A stretch of 64,000 bases of DNA, from contig NC_089583.1 of the NCBI RefSeq assembly GCF_019320115.1, positions 76,401,368-76,465,367 of the forward strand, given 5' to 3'. Source of the stretch: Miscanthus floridulus (Eukaryota; Streptophyta; Magnoliopsida; Poales; Poaceae). This document shows positions 47,518 to 58,868 of the stretch, piece after piece (position 1 is the stretch's first letter; the number at the start of each line of letters is the position of its first letter). Under the pieces are notes generated by a model that was not told where the DNA came from, searched no databases, and was given only the letters and a program-made list of their open reading frames with translations. The translations under genes and the position numbers were made by a program.

Positions 47518-49198
47518 TAGTGTATTGTGTTGGCCCAAATAAATTCATGTGCAATAACTCAAATGCTTTGCTAGTACTCATTATGCTCTTCTTAGGATGA
47601 GTGTTTTCAACTTGTTTGTTGGCTTGATAAGAGCTACAAAGCTTATCCTTCTCAAATACCACATCTTTCAAGCCTCTAACTAGATCATGCTTCACCAACC
47701 TATTCAGATGTTTAATTTCAATATGACCAAGCCTTCTAAGCCATAACCAACCCATGCTAGACTTAGTGAACAAGCATGTTAACAATTGAGCTTCACTAGC
47801 ATTGAAATCAATAAAGTATAGATTCTCATATATAAAGCATTTGAAGATCAAATTAGAGACATATCTACACTTATGATCTCTACATCATCTACTCCAAATA
47901 TGCACTTAAATCCAAGATCACACAATTGAGCCATGGATAGCAAATTGAAGTTCAAGCTCTCTACGAGTAACACATTGGATATGCTCAAGTCATTGGATAT
48001 TGCAATCTTACCAAGCCCTTTGACCTTGCCTTTGCCATTGTCACCAAATGTGATACTATTATAACCATCATTGCCATTGGTGTTGACTGAATTGAATATT
48101 TTTGCATCCCCGGTCATGTGTTGAGTGCACACACTATCAGGAACCAAATGCCTTCCTCCGGCTTTGTAATTGACCTACAAAAGAAGATCAATTCCTTTTA
48201 GGTACCCAAACTTGCTTGGGTCTTTGAAGGTTAGTGACTAAGCTCTTTGGCACCCAAATGACTTTCTTCTTTGAGCCCACAATTGGAGTACCAACAAACT
48301 TAGCATGCACCACATTAACACCCTTGGTAAGCAAATAATAAGAATCAAACTGAATTGAGGATACATTAGTGTTCTTGTTCTTGTTCTTGCAATATTGCTC
48401 TACATGCCCGACTTGCTTGCATATACTGCAAAACCGACCATTGTTCTTCACAAAACTAGTCTTATGAGGAGCAAAGACTGCCTTGCCTTTATTGGGGGTG
48501 TAGCCCAATCCCTCTTTGTTGAGAGAAAATCTTTGGCTACCCAAACACTTTAGCAAGCGGGCCTCTCTACCATAGGCATTGCCTAAGGCACGAGTGAGCT
48601 CATTGACCTCCTTCTTTAAGATCTCATTCTCAGCCATAAGTGAGGCACAAGTGAAACCATAACTCATAGGTGAAGTGGAAGTGGATGATCAGTTGCATGA
48701 AGGGTTAGTGTGAGCGACAACAATAAGCTCATAGAAAGATTCATCAATTATGTCACATGTTAAGCCTATGTCACATGTTACTACCACTTCCTCATTTTGC
48801 TCAACAAGAATGGAATGAGCCTTTTTAAGCTCAGTGTGAGCCTTACCAAGCTTCTAATGGGCATCCTCGAGCCTCTCATGAGATGCATTGAGCTCATCAA
48901 AGGCTTGCTTAAGGGCTTTTAGTTCCTTACGCAAGTCTTTGCATTCCTTTCTTTTGAGATCAAAGTGAGTTTTAGCATCTTCAAGCATGCCAATTAGTTC
49001 ATCTTTAGTGGGTTCATCATCATCATCACTATCACTTTCACTCTCACATCCATCATCACAAGTTTGTGCCTTAGTGGCCTTAGTCATGAAGCATGTCGAT
49101 GGAGTATCGAAGAAAGAAGGCTTCTCATTAATGTCAATGCTTGTAAGAGCCTTCTTCTTGGTGGTCTTGTCATCATCACTAAGGTAAGAGGTGCCTAG
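47518..49198 (-). pseudogene. Copia gag, protease and integrase N-terminus remnant
   Basis: Minus-strand frames read in order. First comes a gag C-terminal part (49198-48854) rich in Asp/Glu with a coiled coil (KRKECKDLRKELKALKQAFD). Next is a zinc knuckle CSICKQVGHVEQYC (CX2CX4HX4C) within 48667-48188. The protease site follows in 48147-47848, where DSVCTQHMTG has Val in place of the catalytic-loop Gly of DSG. Then the integrase zinc-binding domain (47851-47480) shows RRLGHIEIKHL and LCSSYQ, the latter with Tyr replacing a zinc-ligand Cys. The fragment ends at HMNLFGPTQYTS, just after the first integrase strand (Asn where an Asp is usual). The gag start and everything from the integrase core to RT are missing. 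Confidence 0.8.
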
Positions 49199-50037
49199 GT
49201 CAGTTTCCCCCACTCTCTGGAAAATTACGGTGGTGGCACCGCCTTGCCAGCAGCGGTGACCAGGCGATGTACACCGAACGCACCGATGCCACACCCTTCT
49301 CTACTACTCTCAGCCAGGGTTAGGTGGGCACCGCCCTAGGGGTGGCGGTGCCACCAAACAGGGTGGTGGTGCCACCAGATAGGGTGGCGGTGCCCCACCC
49401 AAACTCCTTCCCTTGGCCTCCTTAGCCGATCACCGCCATAGGGGTGGCGGTGCACCGGACAGGGCATGGCAGTGCCCTCGGGGCAGCACCTTGAGCTTGG
49501 TTATGCCTTCTTTTCTTCATCTTTTTCACCACCTTTGCAAATGTGCTAACACTCCAAGTGTTCCACCATCACGTGCAAGTGTGTTAGCATTTTCACAATC
49601 ATTTTTCAAAGGTTAATCACTTTCTCACCGATTGTCCACTGGGCCTAAAATGCATATGCAAGTTTTCCAACACCTAGTGGCACTAGATGATCGAGTTGTC
49701 CAATAAGAGCTCCCCTCTGAATAGTACGACCATCTATCCTAAATGTAATCACACTCTCCATAGTGTCTCGATCACCGAAAACAAAATGGCCCTATTTATT
49801 GTACCTTTGCCTTGAGCCCATTTTGTTTTTCTTTCTTATTTTCCAAATCCCGGAGCTTGATCATCATCAGATGTCCATACCACCACCATGGACTTCATTT
49901 CATGTGGCCATCTCCATCCATGAGTGCCACCTAGCTCCTTCACTTGGATTGGACCATCCTATCTAGTCACATACTTAGATGCAAGGATTATTCCAAATAG
50001 GTTTCATCAATTAACCAAAACCAAACTAGCGCTTTCA
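49199..50037 (-). repeat. 5' LTR of the SIRE-type element, truncated
   Basis: Matches the left LTR from 26511 to 27366. The inner ~1.1 kb, the primer-binding site and the start of gag are deleted, and the LTR is joined directly to mid-gag. It carries the same GGTGGCGGTGCACCG palindromes (49225-49500). Confidence 0.8.
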
Positions 50038-51368
50038 GGGAGTTTGTGCTCCTTTGCTCCACGAAACCCTAAGTGCCTGTGCGGCGGCTGCGGCGACAAA
50101 GCTCAGCGACTGGATTTGACGGTGACTCACCCACTTCTTCCCCTCCTTCTCATGGCTCATACCCCAGATCCTCTCCCTCATGTTTTTCTGGAGCGGCAGA
50201 TCCTCACAACAATTTCTATGGCAGTTGAGAACTGCAGATACAAATTGTGTTCCTACTGGTCTACATCTTTTTGATTTTATTCCCTTTAATATTGCATTTT
50301 CTATTACCTGAATTGAAGTCTGTTGGTTTGTTCAAAACAATACCTCTAGGATAGTAAAAATGGTTACAGGTACATTCTTGATATATAGTGCATTGATTTG
50401 TCATCTTCTCGGAATGGATTGTATCCATTGATTGAAAGAGCAGCAAAGTGAGTGCCTTTTTATGCCATTTTTTTCATTGTGTGATTTACAATAGTGATTG
50501 GTTAGTGCATATGTCCATGTGCTCCTTCCAGGAGATTCCTGTTTAACTGAAACCAATGAGTTTCCAGAAAGCATGATACTGACGGGCTCCATTTTTCTTT
50601 GTTTCCTGATGTGCATACCATTTTTAATCCAGACATTTTTACTAAGTGTAGTTACCTAATGCTTAAATCTAGATGAGTTCTTGGTTCTCACATGTATTAA
50701 TAGCTACTTCTGTTGTTATTTAGCCTGATTCAGGAGGACCATGTCACAGAGAAGAAAGAAGGAACCATATGCCCCAATGCATTTTTACTAATTTTAAGGC
50801 CAGCAGGCCTAAATCTTGGAATATTCAAATTGCAATGTCTGGAAAGCTTAGGTTGACATGTTTTTCTAAGGACATAGAAGCACGACTCTTATATGCATTT
50901 GAATTTTCTTTGTTACAGTAGTGAATGTCATGAATTATTCTGGAAGTTTTATATTTTTTGGTCCGGTTAGGTTTCTTTTTTGTATAATTATCATGCTTCT
51001 CTAACTTACTTTATCCTTCTATACTTTTTACCTATATTTGTAATCATTGCCTTTTCAGGAAAAACAGAAACAAGAAGTTGCAAAACCTCTAGGATTTGGT
51101 GTTCAAAAGAAAATTCACAAGGTTCCCTTTTGATATTTTCTTGAAATCCTTATTTCTCAAGAAGTACAAAAGCACTTCAGATGAGGACAACATGTGTTTT
51201 TTTTTTGTTTTAGCATGTTTACAAATTCTTTTGGCAGTTGTTATCATCTTATTATCTGTATTTGTTTTTGTTATGGTCAAATCTAAATGATTATTGGGTC
51301 CTTTTGTGGCTGCTCATTTTAGTTTCTACTATCTATTCCTTATCAACTATAACACTTCAAATTTTCAG

Positions 51369-51457
51369 GTCGAAAGATTATGGTCTGATGAGTTCCAAAA
51401 GTTGGGCATTGTTTTGACACTGAACGAGTTGTCAGATCTCCAGGAAATTGATCATTT
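51369..51457 (+). pseudogene. Exon-like fragment, unidentified gene
   Basis: Bounded by a TTTTCAG acceptor and a GTGAGT donor, with an open frame ERLWSDEFQKLGIVLTLNEL. It lies in the presumed Helitron body. I do not recognise the source gene. Confidence 0.35.
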
Positions 51458-51879
51458 GTGAGTGTGTTTAACTTAATATGCATGGCGTGTGAGCTCTGAT
51501 TTAGAATACATCGGCTTATGTACCCTTTTATCTTTTGCTTCAATACTGTAATCTGGCCCAGTTTTTTTTTGTTAGGACTGTCATGCCAGGTAGAGGCTTT
51601 ACATAGCCAAATATGCCTGTTCAACGCAGCCCCGGGCATAAGTCTCAACCGCAAGGAGTTGTTGATGTTCACAGTGACCATGGGATTGTTGATGAGCCTA
51701 CCCAAGAAACAGGTCAACCTTCTAATTTCAGTTAAACAAACAGATACTGAATTTCTTTAGATGCATATTATAGCTAAACTGAAATTACAAACCATTTGTT
51801 TTACATGTTGTAAATTTAAGAACTGGAAATCGAGCTAGATGGAATCACGAGATGAAATTGTACCTTGGAGCCTGTTTTT

Positions 51880-52184
51880 TTGGACACAAAATGGTTGGAC
51901 CAAAGAGGGTTGGACAAATATTGTTTCTCACCTGAACAATAAGTTCAGTACTTCATTCACACTTAACCAGGTCGCAGCAGAAGGAGCAAGATTTGAAGAA
52001 AGCTTATCATGCTGTCAGAGATTTGTTACACAAGAGTGGTTTCGGATGGGACAGTGATAGAAAAATGGTGACAGCGCCACCACAAGTTTGGGTGACTTTC
52101 GCTGTATGCAAAAAAAGTAGTGCTTTCAATTGGCAAGACAAGGCGTTCCCATAGTATGATGAGTTAACTCCACTTTATGAGGGT
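51880..52184 (+). pseudogene. Myb/SANT-like DNA-binding domain exon, broken
   Basis: The first part encodes FFWTQNGWTKEGWTNIVSHL and NNKFSTSFTLNQ, matching the start of the plant Myb/SANT-like domain (helix with conserved Trp, as in L10-interacting MYB-domain proteins). The frame then shifts by one base near 51974. The second part encodes KEQDLKKAYHAVRDLLHKSG, FGWDSDRKMVTAPPQVW and NWQDKAFP, ending at TAG (52152-52154) where the family continues FP-Y-DEL. After the stop comes YDELTPLYEG. One frameshift plus one nonsense codon make it a pseudogene. In other plants such domains bind DNA or transposase-related partners; here it is probably a captured fragment. Confidence 0.7.
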
Positions 52185-54252
52185 GCGCATCGCATAATTT
52201 CTAACCAAATCTGCCTTTTTCGGATAGGAGACAAACTTCATTCCCTCTGCCTGTGTTAGTGTTTCTTGTTAGATTTTGCAGAGCACTGCAACCTTATTCC
52301 CTCTTCTTTAGCCTCTGATACTACTCAAGTGGGTCTTATGGGCGTAGTCAGGTTTGTTTCTTCTGTCTATTTATTTTTGTTTGCTTCATAATTTCCATTT
52401 TTGTGTTGCCTTCAGAGATTCAACCCACATTTTTCCCTAGGATTTGCTTGAACAAAAAGAAGAGAAAGAAGTACAGGAAAATGGCTACAGATTTCACTAA
52501 TGAAAATGGTGGTAACGTTCGCATATATAGGTATGAAATATGCATGTGCTAACCAATTCAGAGTTCCTCAAGAACAGAGACGACTTTTATCAAAAAAAAA
52601 AAAAACAGAGACGACAAATAAAATTAGTTGTATTGGTACTTCTCTTAATTCCACAGGTCGTCCCTAATAATGTATCTTGTCACAGGCATATGGAGAGATG
52701 CGCAGACTCATCAAATTCAGTCGAGGACCTGCTCAATCCAATCTCAAACAAGCGGCGTGTATACGTATGTTACATGTCTCACTTTACCTAAAGTTGTTGA
52801 TGAATGCAAAATAAATAGAGCTTCTTGTGTATTTTGTGTACGCGCATCTTTTTCCTTTCCATACTACACCAGGAATCAAATATAAGCTTCTTTCCTCATA
52901 TTTCAGTAATTTGCAACCTCTCACATGCTATTATTTTTTCTTATATGGTAGCTAATTTAACATACAGTGGAACCGATATTGAATAACTATGACAGACAAC
53001 ATTTGTGATAAAATTGTGGATGAGCTTCTCCATAAAACATCTAAAACCACCTATTAAAAAAATTGTTTGGAGTAGTGTTGCCTTGCTAATTAAACTGCAA
53101 ATACAGTGCAATATTTTTACATGCTTCAGCTTTTTATAGATGCAGTGCCGCTCATATGTACAGATTCTACTTTTAGTTCTTAGGATTGTTCCAGCCAAAT
53201 CTGAAGGCTAATTATTTGCTCTATGCATTTTAGTTGGCAGTGTTACCATACACCATGATTTTCACCACTACAGATGGACCTGATGGATCATCATGCTATG
53301 CCAACAATGAAAAGCTCCTGCAAAGGCTTCTCTGATGACCTCCTGGTGTCTACAGGTTACCTTCCATTGGGGTAGTCAATGGTGAGATTCCTCAGTGTTC
53401 CATTGAAATATGCCATACTTTGCCATTATCACTCAAACTAAATTTTTTTGCATTTGGTTTCCACACAATGCGCTTAACTGTTTAACATGGTAAAATTGTG
53501 TGCGCCATGGAGTGGCCTTTATTACTACACAGGTTGTACTTTTGATGTCTTCGTGATGTATTTTCCTGATGTGCTTAGAGGCTTAAAACAGCGTGTTGTC
53601 CACATATTGTCACTTCATGGCATGATCCACATATATTCCTGCTCGTCATTCTTTAAATTGCACCAATTACAGCTCTCCAAAGATAGAGACTTAGTTTACG
53701 CATTACCCTTGTTGTATTGTTCTGTTCAAGGCCCACCTTATTGTTTCCATATGCTTCTTTTCCAGATTCTTATTTAGCGGCTTTTGACATCCGTTTTGGA
53801 GGTGTCATGGCTACAATTTCTTGTATGCACCTGACATGCATTATTCCTTTTGCCTTGACATGTTGACCTCCCTTTATGTCGCGGATTACTCCAATCCTCG
53901 CAGTTCTCAACTGATCAGAAACAACCTCTGATACGCACTGAAGTTTTGGAAGGGCAATGCGCTGCGACCACGCATATATCAATCCATGCATCAGCATCGA
54001 TTATGTTAGACTTATTTAAGGATGTTTAGCTTGAACTAATACTATATTCCTGTATAATATTCCTCCACCTTCATGGTCTACCACATGACTTATATATGTA
54101 TCTTATATATAGTACCAATATATACCTCTCCTTATGAATTATTCATTTTGAACATCAAATTGAATCGTAAATAATCACATAATCTGTATTTTGAACATCC
54201 ACACACTTTCTCCATATTTACAATTTTTCATATGGCTACACATGCGTGCGAT

Positions 54253-54272
54253 GGCGCGCGCCCTTCACTAGT
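54253..54272 (+). mobile_element. Helitron 3' hairpin and CTAG end
   Basis: GGCGCGCGCC hairpin material, a short spacer CTTCA, CTAG at 54268-54271 and T at 54272. The host LTR sequence resumes at this T. Confidence 0.55.
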
Positions 54273-54499
54273 AGCTATGATCTCTAGGTTAAATTCACAT
54301 AATCAAGCAAGCTACAACGAAGCTAAAGAGCTACAACAAGTTAAAGCTACTAATAAGAGCAACTAGAGCTAATTACAACTACACTACCACTATTCTAGTT
54401 AGCTACACAATCAACTACCACACAAGACAAGATATATATATGAATGAATTGCAAGTGAGGAGTGATGAAACCGAACCGGGACAAGAGACAATTGAATAC
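54272..54499 (-). mobile_element. SIRE-type LTR fragment, right half of a split copy
   Basis: Begins TAGCTATGA and continues with AAGCAAGCTAC, CTAAAGAGC and similar words in the order seen in the LTR at 6810-6960. Its left half is at 23044-23210. Confidence 0.45.
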
Positions 54500-54502
54500 T
54501 AA

Positions 54503-55319
54503 CACCCCGTTTGGATGTAGATATTCAGTCCTCAAAATTGGAATTGGTATTGGCTATCTCCGAATACAGCTGTTTGGATGGTTTGGAATTGGGAATTGGT
54601 ATTCATCCTCAATGCCAACCGGTATTCACGAAGCCTGTGCTCCCTCATCTCCAATACGAAGCTCTCTCCCTCTGTATTGGCTGGAATTAACTCCAACTCG
54701 GCCAGCCCGCTGCTGCTCTCCATCCAAGGCCGGCGGCACACCTCCCCTTCTTCTTCACCATGGCCGGTGGTGCACCTCCCCTTCTTCCTCATGGCCGGCG
54801 GCTGCGAGCTCCATTTCTGTTCCCCATGGATGGTGGCCCCACGCCCGGCGACGTGGCACACCACCACACCCGCCGGGGCTAGGCCTAGGGCCGTGGCCAC
54901 CTCCGCCTCCTGTGCCCGAGCTCATCATGGTCGAGGTTGGGGCTGCCTTCGCGCCTGAGCTCATCGCAGCTGGGGCCGGGCCGGGGCCAGCCTCCCCCTG
55001 CGCGCTCGAAGCCGAGGCCGGGGTCGGGGCCACCTCCACCTCCACCTGCGTGTGCCCATGGCTAGGGCCAAGGCCGCATTCACCTCTGCACTCGAGGCCA
55101 TCGTGCGAGCGGTGGGGATTGGGGAAGAAGACAGTGAATTCCTGGAGGTGTACATCCAAACATGAAATGGCATTTGATATGTCACTCGATTCCAGCTAGC
55201 AAATTCATCTACATCCAAACAACTAGATTTGGTATTTAGTCCATTTCCAACACTAGCCTAATTTGGTAATGGTGCCAATTCAATTTCAGAGTCTCCAATA
55301 TCTATATCCAAACGGACCC
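54503..55319. mobile_element. PIF/Harbinger-like TIR element with GC-rich cargo
   Basis: The inverted ends CCGTTTGGATGTAGATATT and AATATCTATATCCAAACGG match at 18 of 19 positions, and TAA flanks both sides (54500-54502 and 55320-55322). The centre (about 54640-55130) is very GC-rich with overlapping Pro/Ala/Ser-rich frames on both strands and no recognisable domain. This may be captured genic sequence. No transposase is present. Confidence 0.75.
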
Positions 55320-55322
55320 TAA

Positions 55323-57023
55323 ATGAACACTAAGATTTATCCCAGGAGTACTACAATATGACAAATCTCCAGACCGACAACTATCGAGGACATATCTAGC
55401 AGTGGGGCAGAGGGGGCTCAAGCCCCCCTACTATCGCTGACCCTATGGCCCTTGGTAGAAGACAAGTGTCTTCTTGAGCCCGATGACCCTCATGGTGTCG
55501 GCAGAGCTCCGAATGACCCAGGTCCGACCCTTCTTGAGCCCGATGTCCCTCATGGCATCGACGGAGCTCTGGATGACCCGGTCCTGACCCTTTGGTCTTC
55601 TAGAATCCATGCTCCGTCTTCCGGTTCGGCTGCCAGCCGCTACCAGCCTTGAGGTCGCGCGACATGAAGAAGTACCACTCCATGTCCCCGATCTTCGTCA
55701 GCGCTACAAAACCATGCACCCTTAGAGCTCCTCCAAGAATTTTTGTTAGGACTGCTTTGAGGAGGAGAGGCTAGAGGTTGAAGATGAACTTTCACCCCCC
55801 CTGAATTTTCATCCTGGATCCATCCCTGGCTCCTATCATCGGGTTGCAGCTTCACTTCCCTGCACATCGGGATTTGGATGAAAAAATATGTAAAAAATAG
55901 ATAAATAACCCACTGTGTCTACAATATACATGGCACGCCATTCAGTACATACCTAGGGTACAACAATTTTTATTCAGGTGCTATCTCTGCCTAAAAAGAC
56001 TCTAACGTCATCATTTACCCAGTGGCAGTCCAAGACAGAGTTGTCAGTTAGGCTCAACTTCCACGCATCAAGCATCCCTATCCACCTCCGATACGGGGCA
56101 AGGTCACCGTATGGGCACACGGCGGTCGCCGACCACATTGATGCCGTGGGCAAGGTCCTTAATGTCGACGCGGAGCTCATCCTTCGGTAGCGGAACGCAG
56201 CCGCCTTGTTGCTGGCATCGGCGACGTACGAGTGGTAGAGCTCCAAGCAGTTGATCACCTCCCGGTACTGTAGTGCAAGGCATAGTCGACACTTCAGCTC
56301 TGCGGGGGTGGCGACGGCCGCTGACGCGTCGTCCCCGTTGTCGACGAATGACGACTGTCTCAACCGACCAGCACTAGCGGATCTAGGATTTTACCTTAGG
56401 GTAGGCTACTAAAAAAAATTCATATACAATTCCACAAAAATATTTTGCAATTTGGTAATATTTAAATTTGTTTGAATATATTTCGGAATGCATGCACTAT
56501 AAATAACAAGATAAGTCTTAGATTCTATGGATTAAGTTAAAAACATCAATACATTATAATATAAATAGTTTACATACTATACTGATAAGTTTAAAAAATA
56601 TGCATAAAAAGGAGTAAGAAACTTTCATTTTTCTTATAAACGTTTTTTATCCCACGGTTTATAAGGAGTTGATTTTATCGATTATATCATCTGCAGCCAC
56701 TTAAGAAATAATATCTTGACTAAACAATCTTCCAAAAAGAGGGATGATTTTATAATGTTAGTAGCAATGAAAGTAGATAGAAATTTTCTATGGGAAGATG
56801 TGAAGAGCTTCTAAGAGGCAAAAGAGCAAAGATTGAATCTCAAGTATGCGAATTCAAGAGAGCGAGTGGCGAGTCAATGAGGTTCTATGCCGCGTGCCTG
56901 CATCCGTCACATGTGCCAATGTGCAACCATGCGGTAGGTCATTCACTCCGATGATCGATGGATAAGGGCGTCCCCAACAACAGTCGAAGTCGCTAGCTAG
57001 AAGAATTTTTTATTTGGCGTGAA
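55323..57023. other. Unrecognised region between two elements
   Basis: 55440-55640 contains two near-identical ~70-bp segments (CTTCTTGAGCCCGATG...CATGG). A GC-rich block at 55974-56363 is open on the minus strand for 129 codons without a domain that I recognise. 56370-57020 is AT-rich. The words GGGGCTCAAGCCCCCC at about 55415 suggest a DNA-transposon remnant, but ends were not found. Confidence 0.35.
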
Positions 57024-57028
57024 AGAGA

Positions 57029-57526
57029 TGTTAGATTGATCTCTAACCTAACTGGACCCAATGGCCCAGTTGGGCCTTTGATTCGCGCCCTGATCGGGGG
57101 CGCCCAGCCCACCATGGCTAGAGGGCCCCTGTCACCCTGTGCTATAAAAAGAGGTGGGGGCCGGCGGCTCTTATCACGAGGTTCGCCTGAGCCGAGCTCC
57201 CCACCGACAAACCCTAAACCCGACCTAAGTGAGGGGCGCAGCCAGTGATGGGAAATACCTCCAACACAGCACTGCGCCGTCATCGATCTTCACCGCCGGT
57301 ACTGCATCTCTGACACGTCTTCCCCGACCGTCGCTGCCCATGCACAGACTTCACCAACGAACCCGATGGAGGCCTCTGGATCTACCCCCTCCGTAGTGTC
57401 AGGTTCGTCAGACCTCATCCACCTCTCTCTGTCTCTCTATCATTGCACTAGAACGTGTTCTAGGTCTTTGTTTCATCAAGCACCCTGGCTAGATCTATGG
57501 TCCTAGCGATTCAATAGTTTTTGACA
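57029..57526 (+). repeat. 5' LTR of the Copia element
   Basis: 498 bp, TG...CA ends. It contains a TATA box (TATAAAAA at 57143-57150), implying a transcript start some 30 bp downstream. Confidence 0.93.
57143..57150 (+). promoter_or_regulatory. TATA box in the 5' LTR
   Basis: TATAAAAA preceded by CTGTGC. The same box is at 63348-63355 in the 3' LTR. Confidence 0.7.
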
Positions 57527-57543
57527 TTGGTACTAGAGCCAGG
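57527..57543 (+). other. Primer-binding site, degenerate
   Basis: TTGGTACTAGAGCCAGG directly follows the LTR. It differs from the initiator tRNA-Met complement TGGTATCAGAGCC by a two-base swap (TC to CT). Confidence 0.7.
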
Positions 57544-58865
57544 TTTAGGAATAGATCTAGCTTATCAGTTTAGATCCTTTCAGATCTAAGAAAAGAAAGG
57601 AGGGTTTGGATGAACCCTAACCCTAACTAGGTTAAAGAAAGGAGGGCTCAGTTTCATGTTTAAACCGAACCCTAAAACCCACAATCAATTCGGGAAAAGA
57701 ACAACAGTGATACCCTAACAATGAACCTGGAACCCTAAACCCTAACCCTAACTTTCATCCCCATCCCCAACCCTGAAATCGGATAGATCCGAAAAGAAAA
57801 GGTAGAAATCGGATAGATCCGAGAAGAAAAGATGAAAAAAATCCAATCAAAGAGAAAAAGGGGAAGGGGAAATGTCAAACTTCACCACTGTACCGCCGCC
57901 GGGCGCGTGCTCATGAGGCTAAGAGAAAGAAGGTGGAGAAGAGGACGGGAGATCTAGGGTTTCAGGGTTTTGGGAGCTTCTCACCGAGGGGAAAAGGGTG
58001 TCGCCGCTAGTCCTCTCGATGGTGGCGCGTTCACCCACGTGGGGAGCGCACACCGGTGAAGGGGCCGGCAACGGCACCAGTCGCTTGGTCGTCGCGTCTG
58101 CTTGCTCTTGGTCGTCATCGCTGCTTGCTAGCTGCTGCTACGCTGAGGAAAGAAAGAAGAGAGAGCGGTGAAGAGAGAGAGAGGAGAAGGCTGAATGGCC
58201 GCTAGGGTTCAGGGACCGTGGCCGGGAGAGGATTTTATTCGGCCGAAACGACCGGACGGCCGTCGGATGAGATCTGACGGTGATGGAAGAACGGGCCGTT
58301 TCGCGGCCCAGGCGGGCGCGTGCGGCCATGGCACTTTGCTGGCCCAGGCCCACGTTGCGGCCTAGGTGTGGCCGAGCACCGCGTAGAGGTATGGGCCGAG
58401 CCGAATTGCCGATTTTGGGCCCAGTAACAGTAAAGAAAGAGCCCGGTTTCATATTTTTCTTTTTCTAGCAAAATTGAAAAAACAGAAATTGGCTCAAAAG
58501 AAAATAGAAAAGGTATTTTTCCCTATGGGTAAAATTCAAGAAAATGAGTTCATTTATTCCGCTGCGTATTTAAAGATGTTATTTTTATTATTAAATTCGA
58601 ACCAACGGGGGAATTTAATTTTGAAAAATAGATATGTTTTAATTGATTATAATATTGTTATTATTCTGACCAACATTAATTAATGGCAATATTATGATGC
58701 TTTGTTATGCATTAATTCTATTTCTGTCCAACGGTGATGTAGAATTAGTGTAGAGAACAATTGTATATTTTAATTTTGACCAACGTTGGAACTAAGGCAT
58801 GCAATTATTATTGTTATCATTTATGTTCTCACTCTATTTGAATTATGTTTTCAGATGGATACAAC
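57544..58865 (+). other. Leader of the Copia element
   Basis: 1.3 kb without coding domains. It includes short CCCTAA/CCCTAAC runs (about 57620-57640 and 57730-57752) and a GC-rich part at 57890-58450. Confidence 0.7.
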
Positions 58866-58868
58866 TTG

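Larger units (their letters stand above)
23763..50037 (-). mobile_element. SIRE/Maximus-type Copia element, heavily rearranged, with nested elements
   Basis: The element begins TGAAAGG and ends CTTTCA, and the 5-bp word GGGAG occurs on both outer sides (23758-23762 and 50038-50042), proving one insertion event. The coding strand is minus: the polypurine tract AATAGGGGGAGAT lies just inside the left LTR (27379-27367). Order from the right: truncated 5' LTR (49199-50037), gag and integrase remnants (49198-47518), an 18-kb Gypsy block (47517-29451), RT and RNase H remnants (29454-28560), non-coding DNA with several GGGGGAGA-like runs (28559-27367), and the 3' LTR (27366-23763) with a solo LTR in it. 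Two deletions removed the inner LTR end with the gag start, and the integrase core through RT. Confidence 0.85.
23211..54271 (+). mobile_element. Helitron-like unit with gene scraps (interrupted by a 26-kb nest)
   Basis: The 3' end at 54241-54271 has the stem GCGTGCG/CGCGCGC (one G-T pair) followed by CCTTCA, then CTAG and T. This is the layout of a plant Helitron terminus. The host LTR is split precisely between A and T, as Helitrons do. The 5' end would be TT at 23211 rather than the canonical TC. Without the nested Copia element the unit is about 4.8 kb: 23211-23757 (GC-rich, promoter-like and CT-rich leader) plus 50043-54271 (AT-rich, intron-like, with exon scraps such as 51369-51457 and the Myb/SANT-like piece). 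Such mixed gene fragments in one orientation are typical of gene-capturing Helitrons. A decayed host gene ending in a chance hairpin is the alternative. Confidence 0.5.

Noticed and set aside
55974..56363. 129-codon minus-strand frame in a GC-rich block
   Set aside because: All three frames on this strand give plausible-looking composition but no known domain; kept only as unrecognised DNA.
57725..57755. Telomere-like CCCTAAACCCTAACCC words
   Set aside because: Only a few units within a retrotransposon leader; too short for a telomere or interstitial telomeric array.
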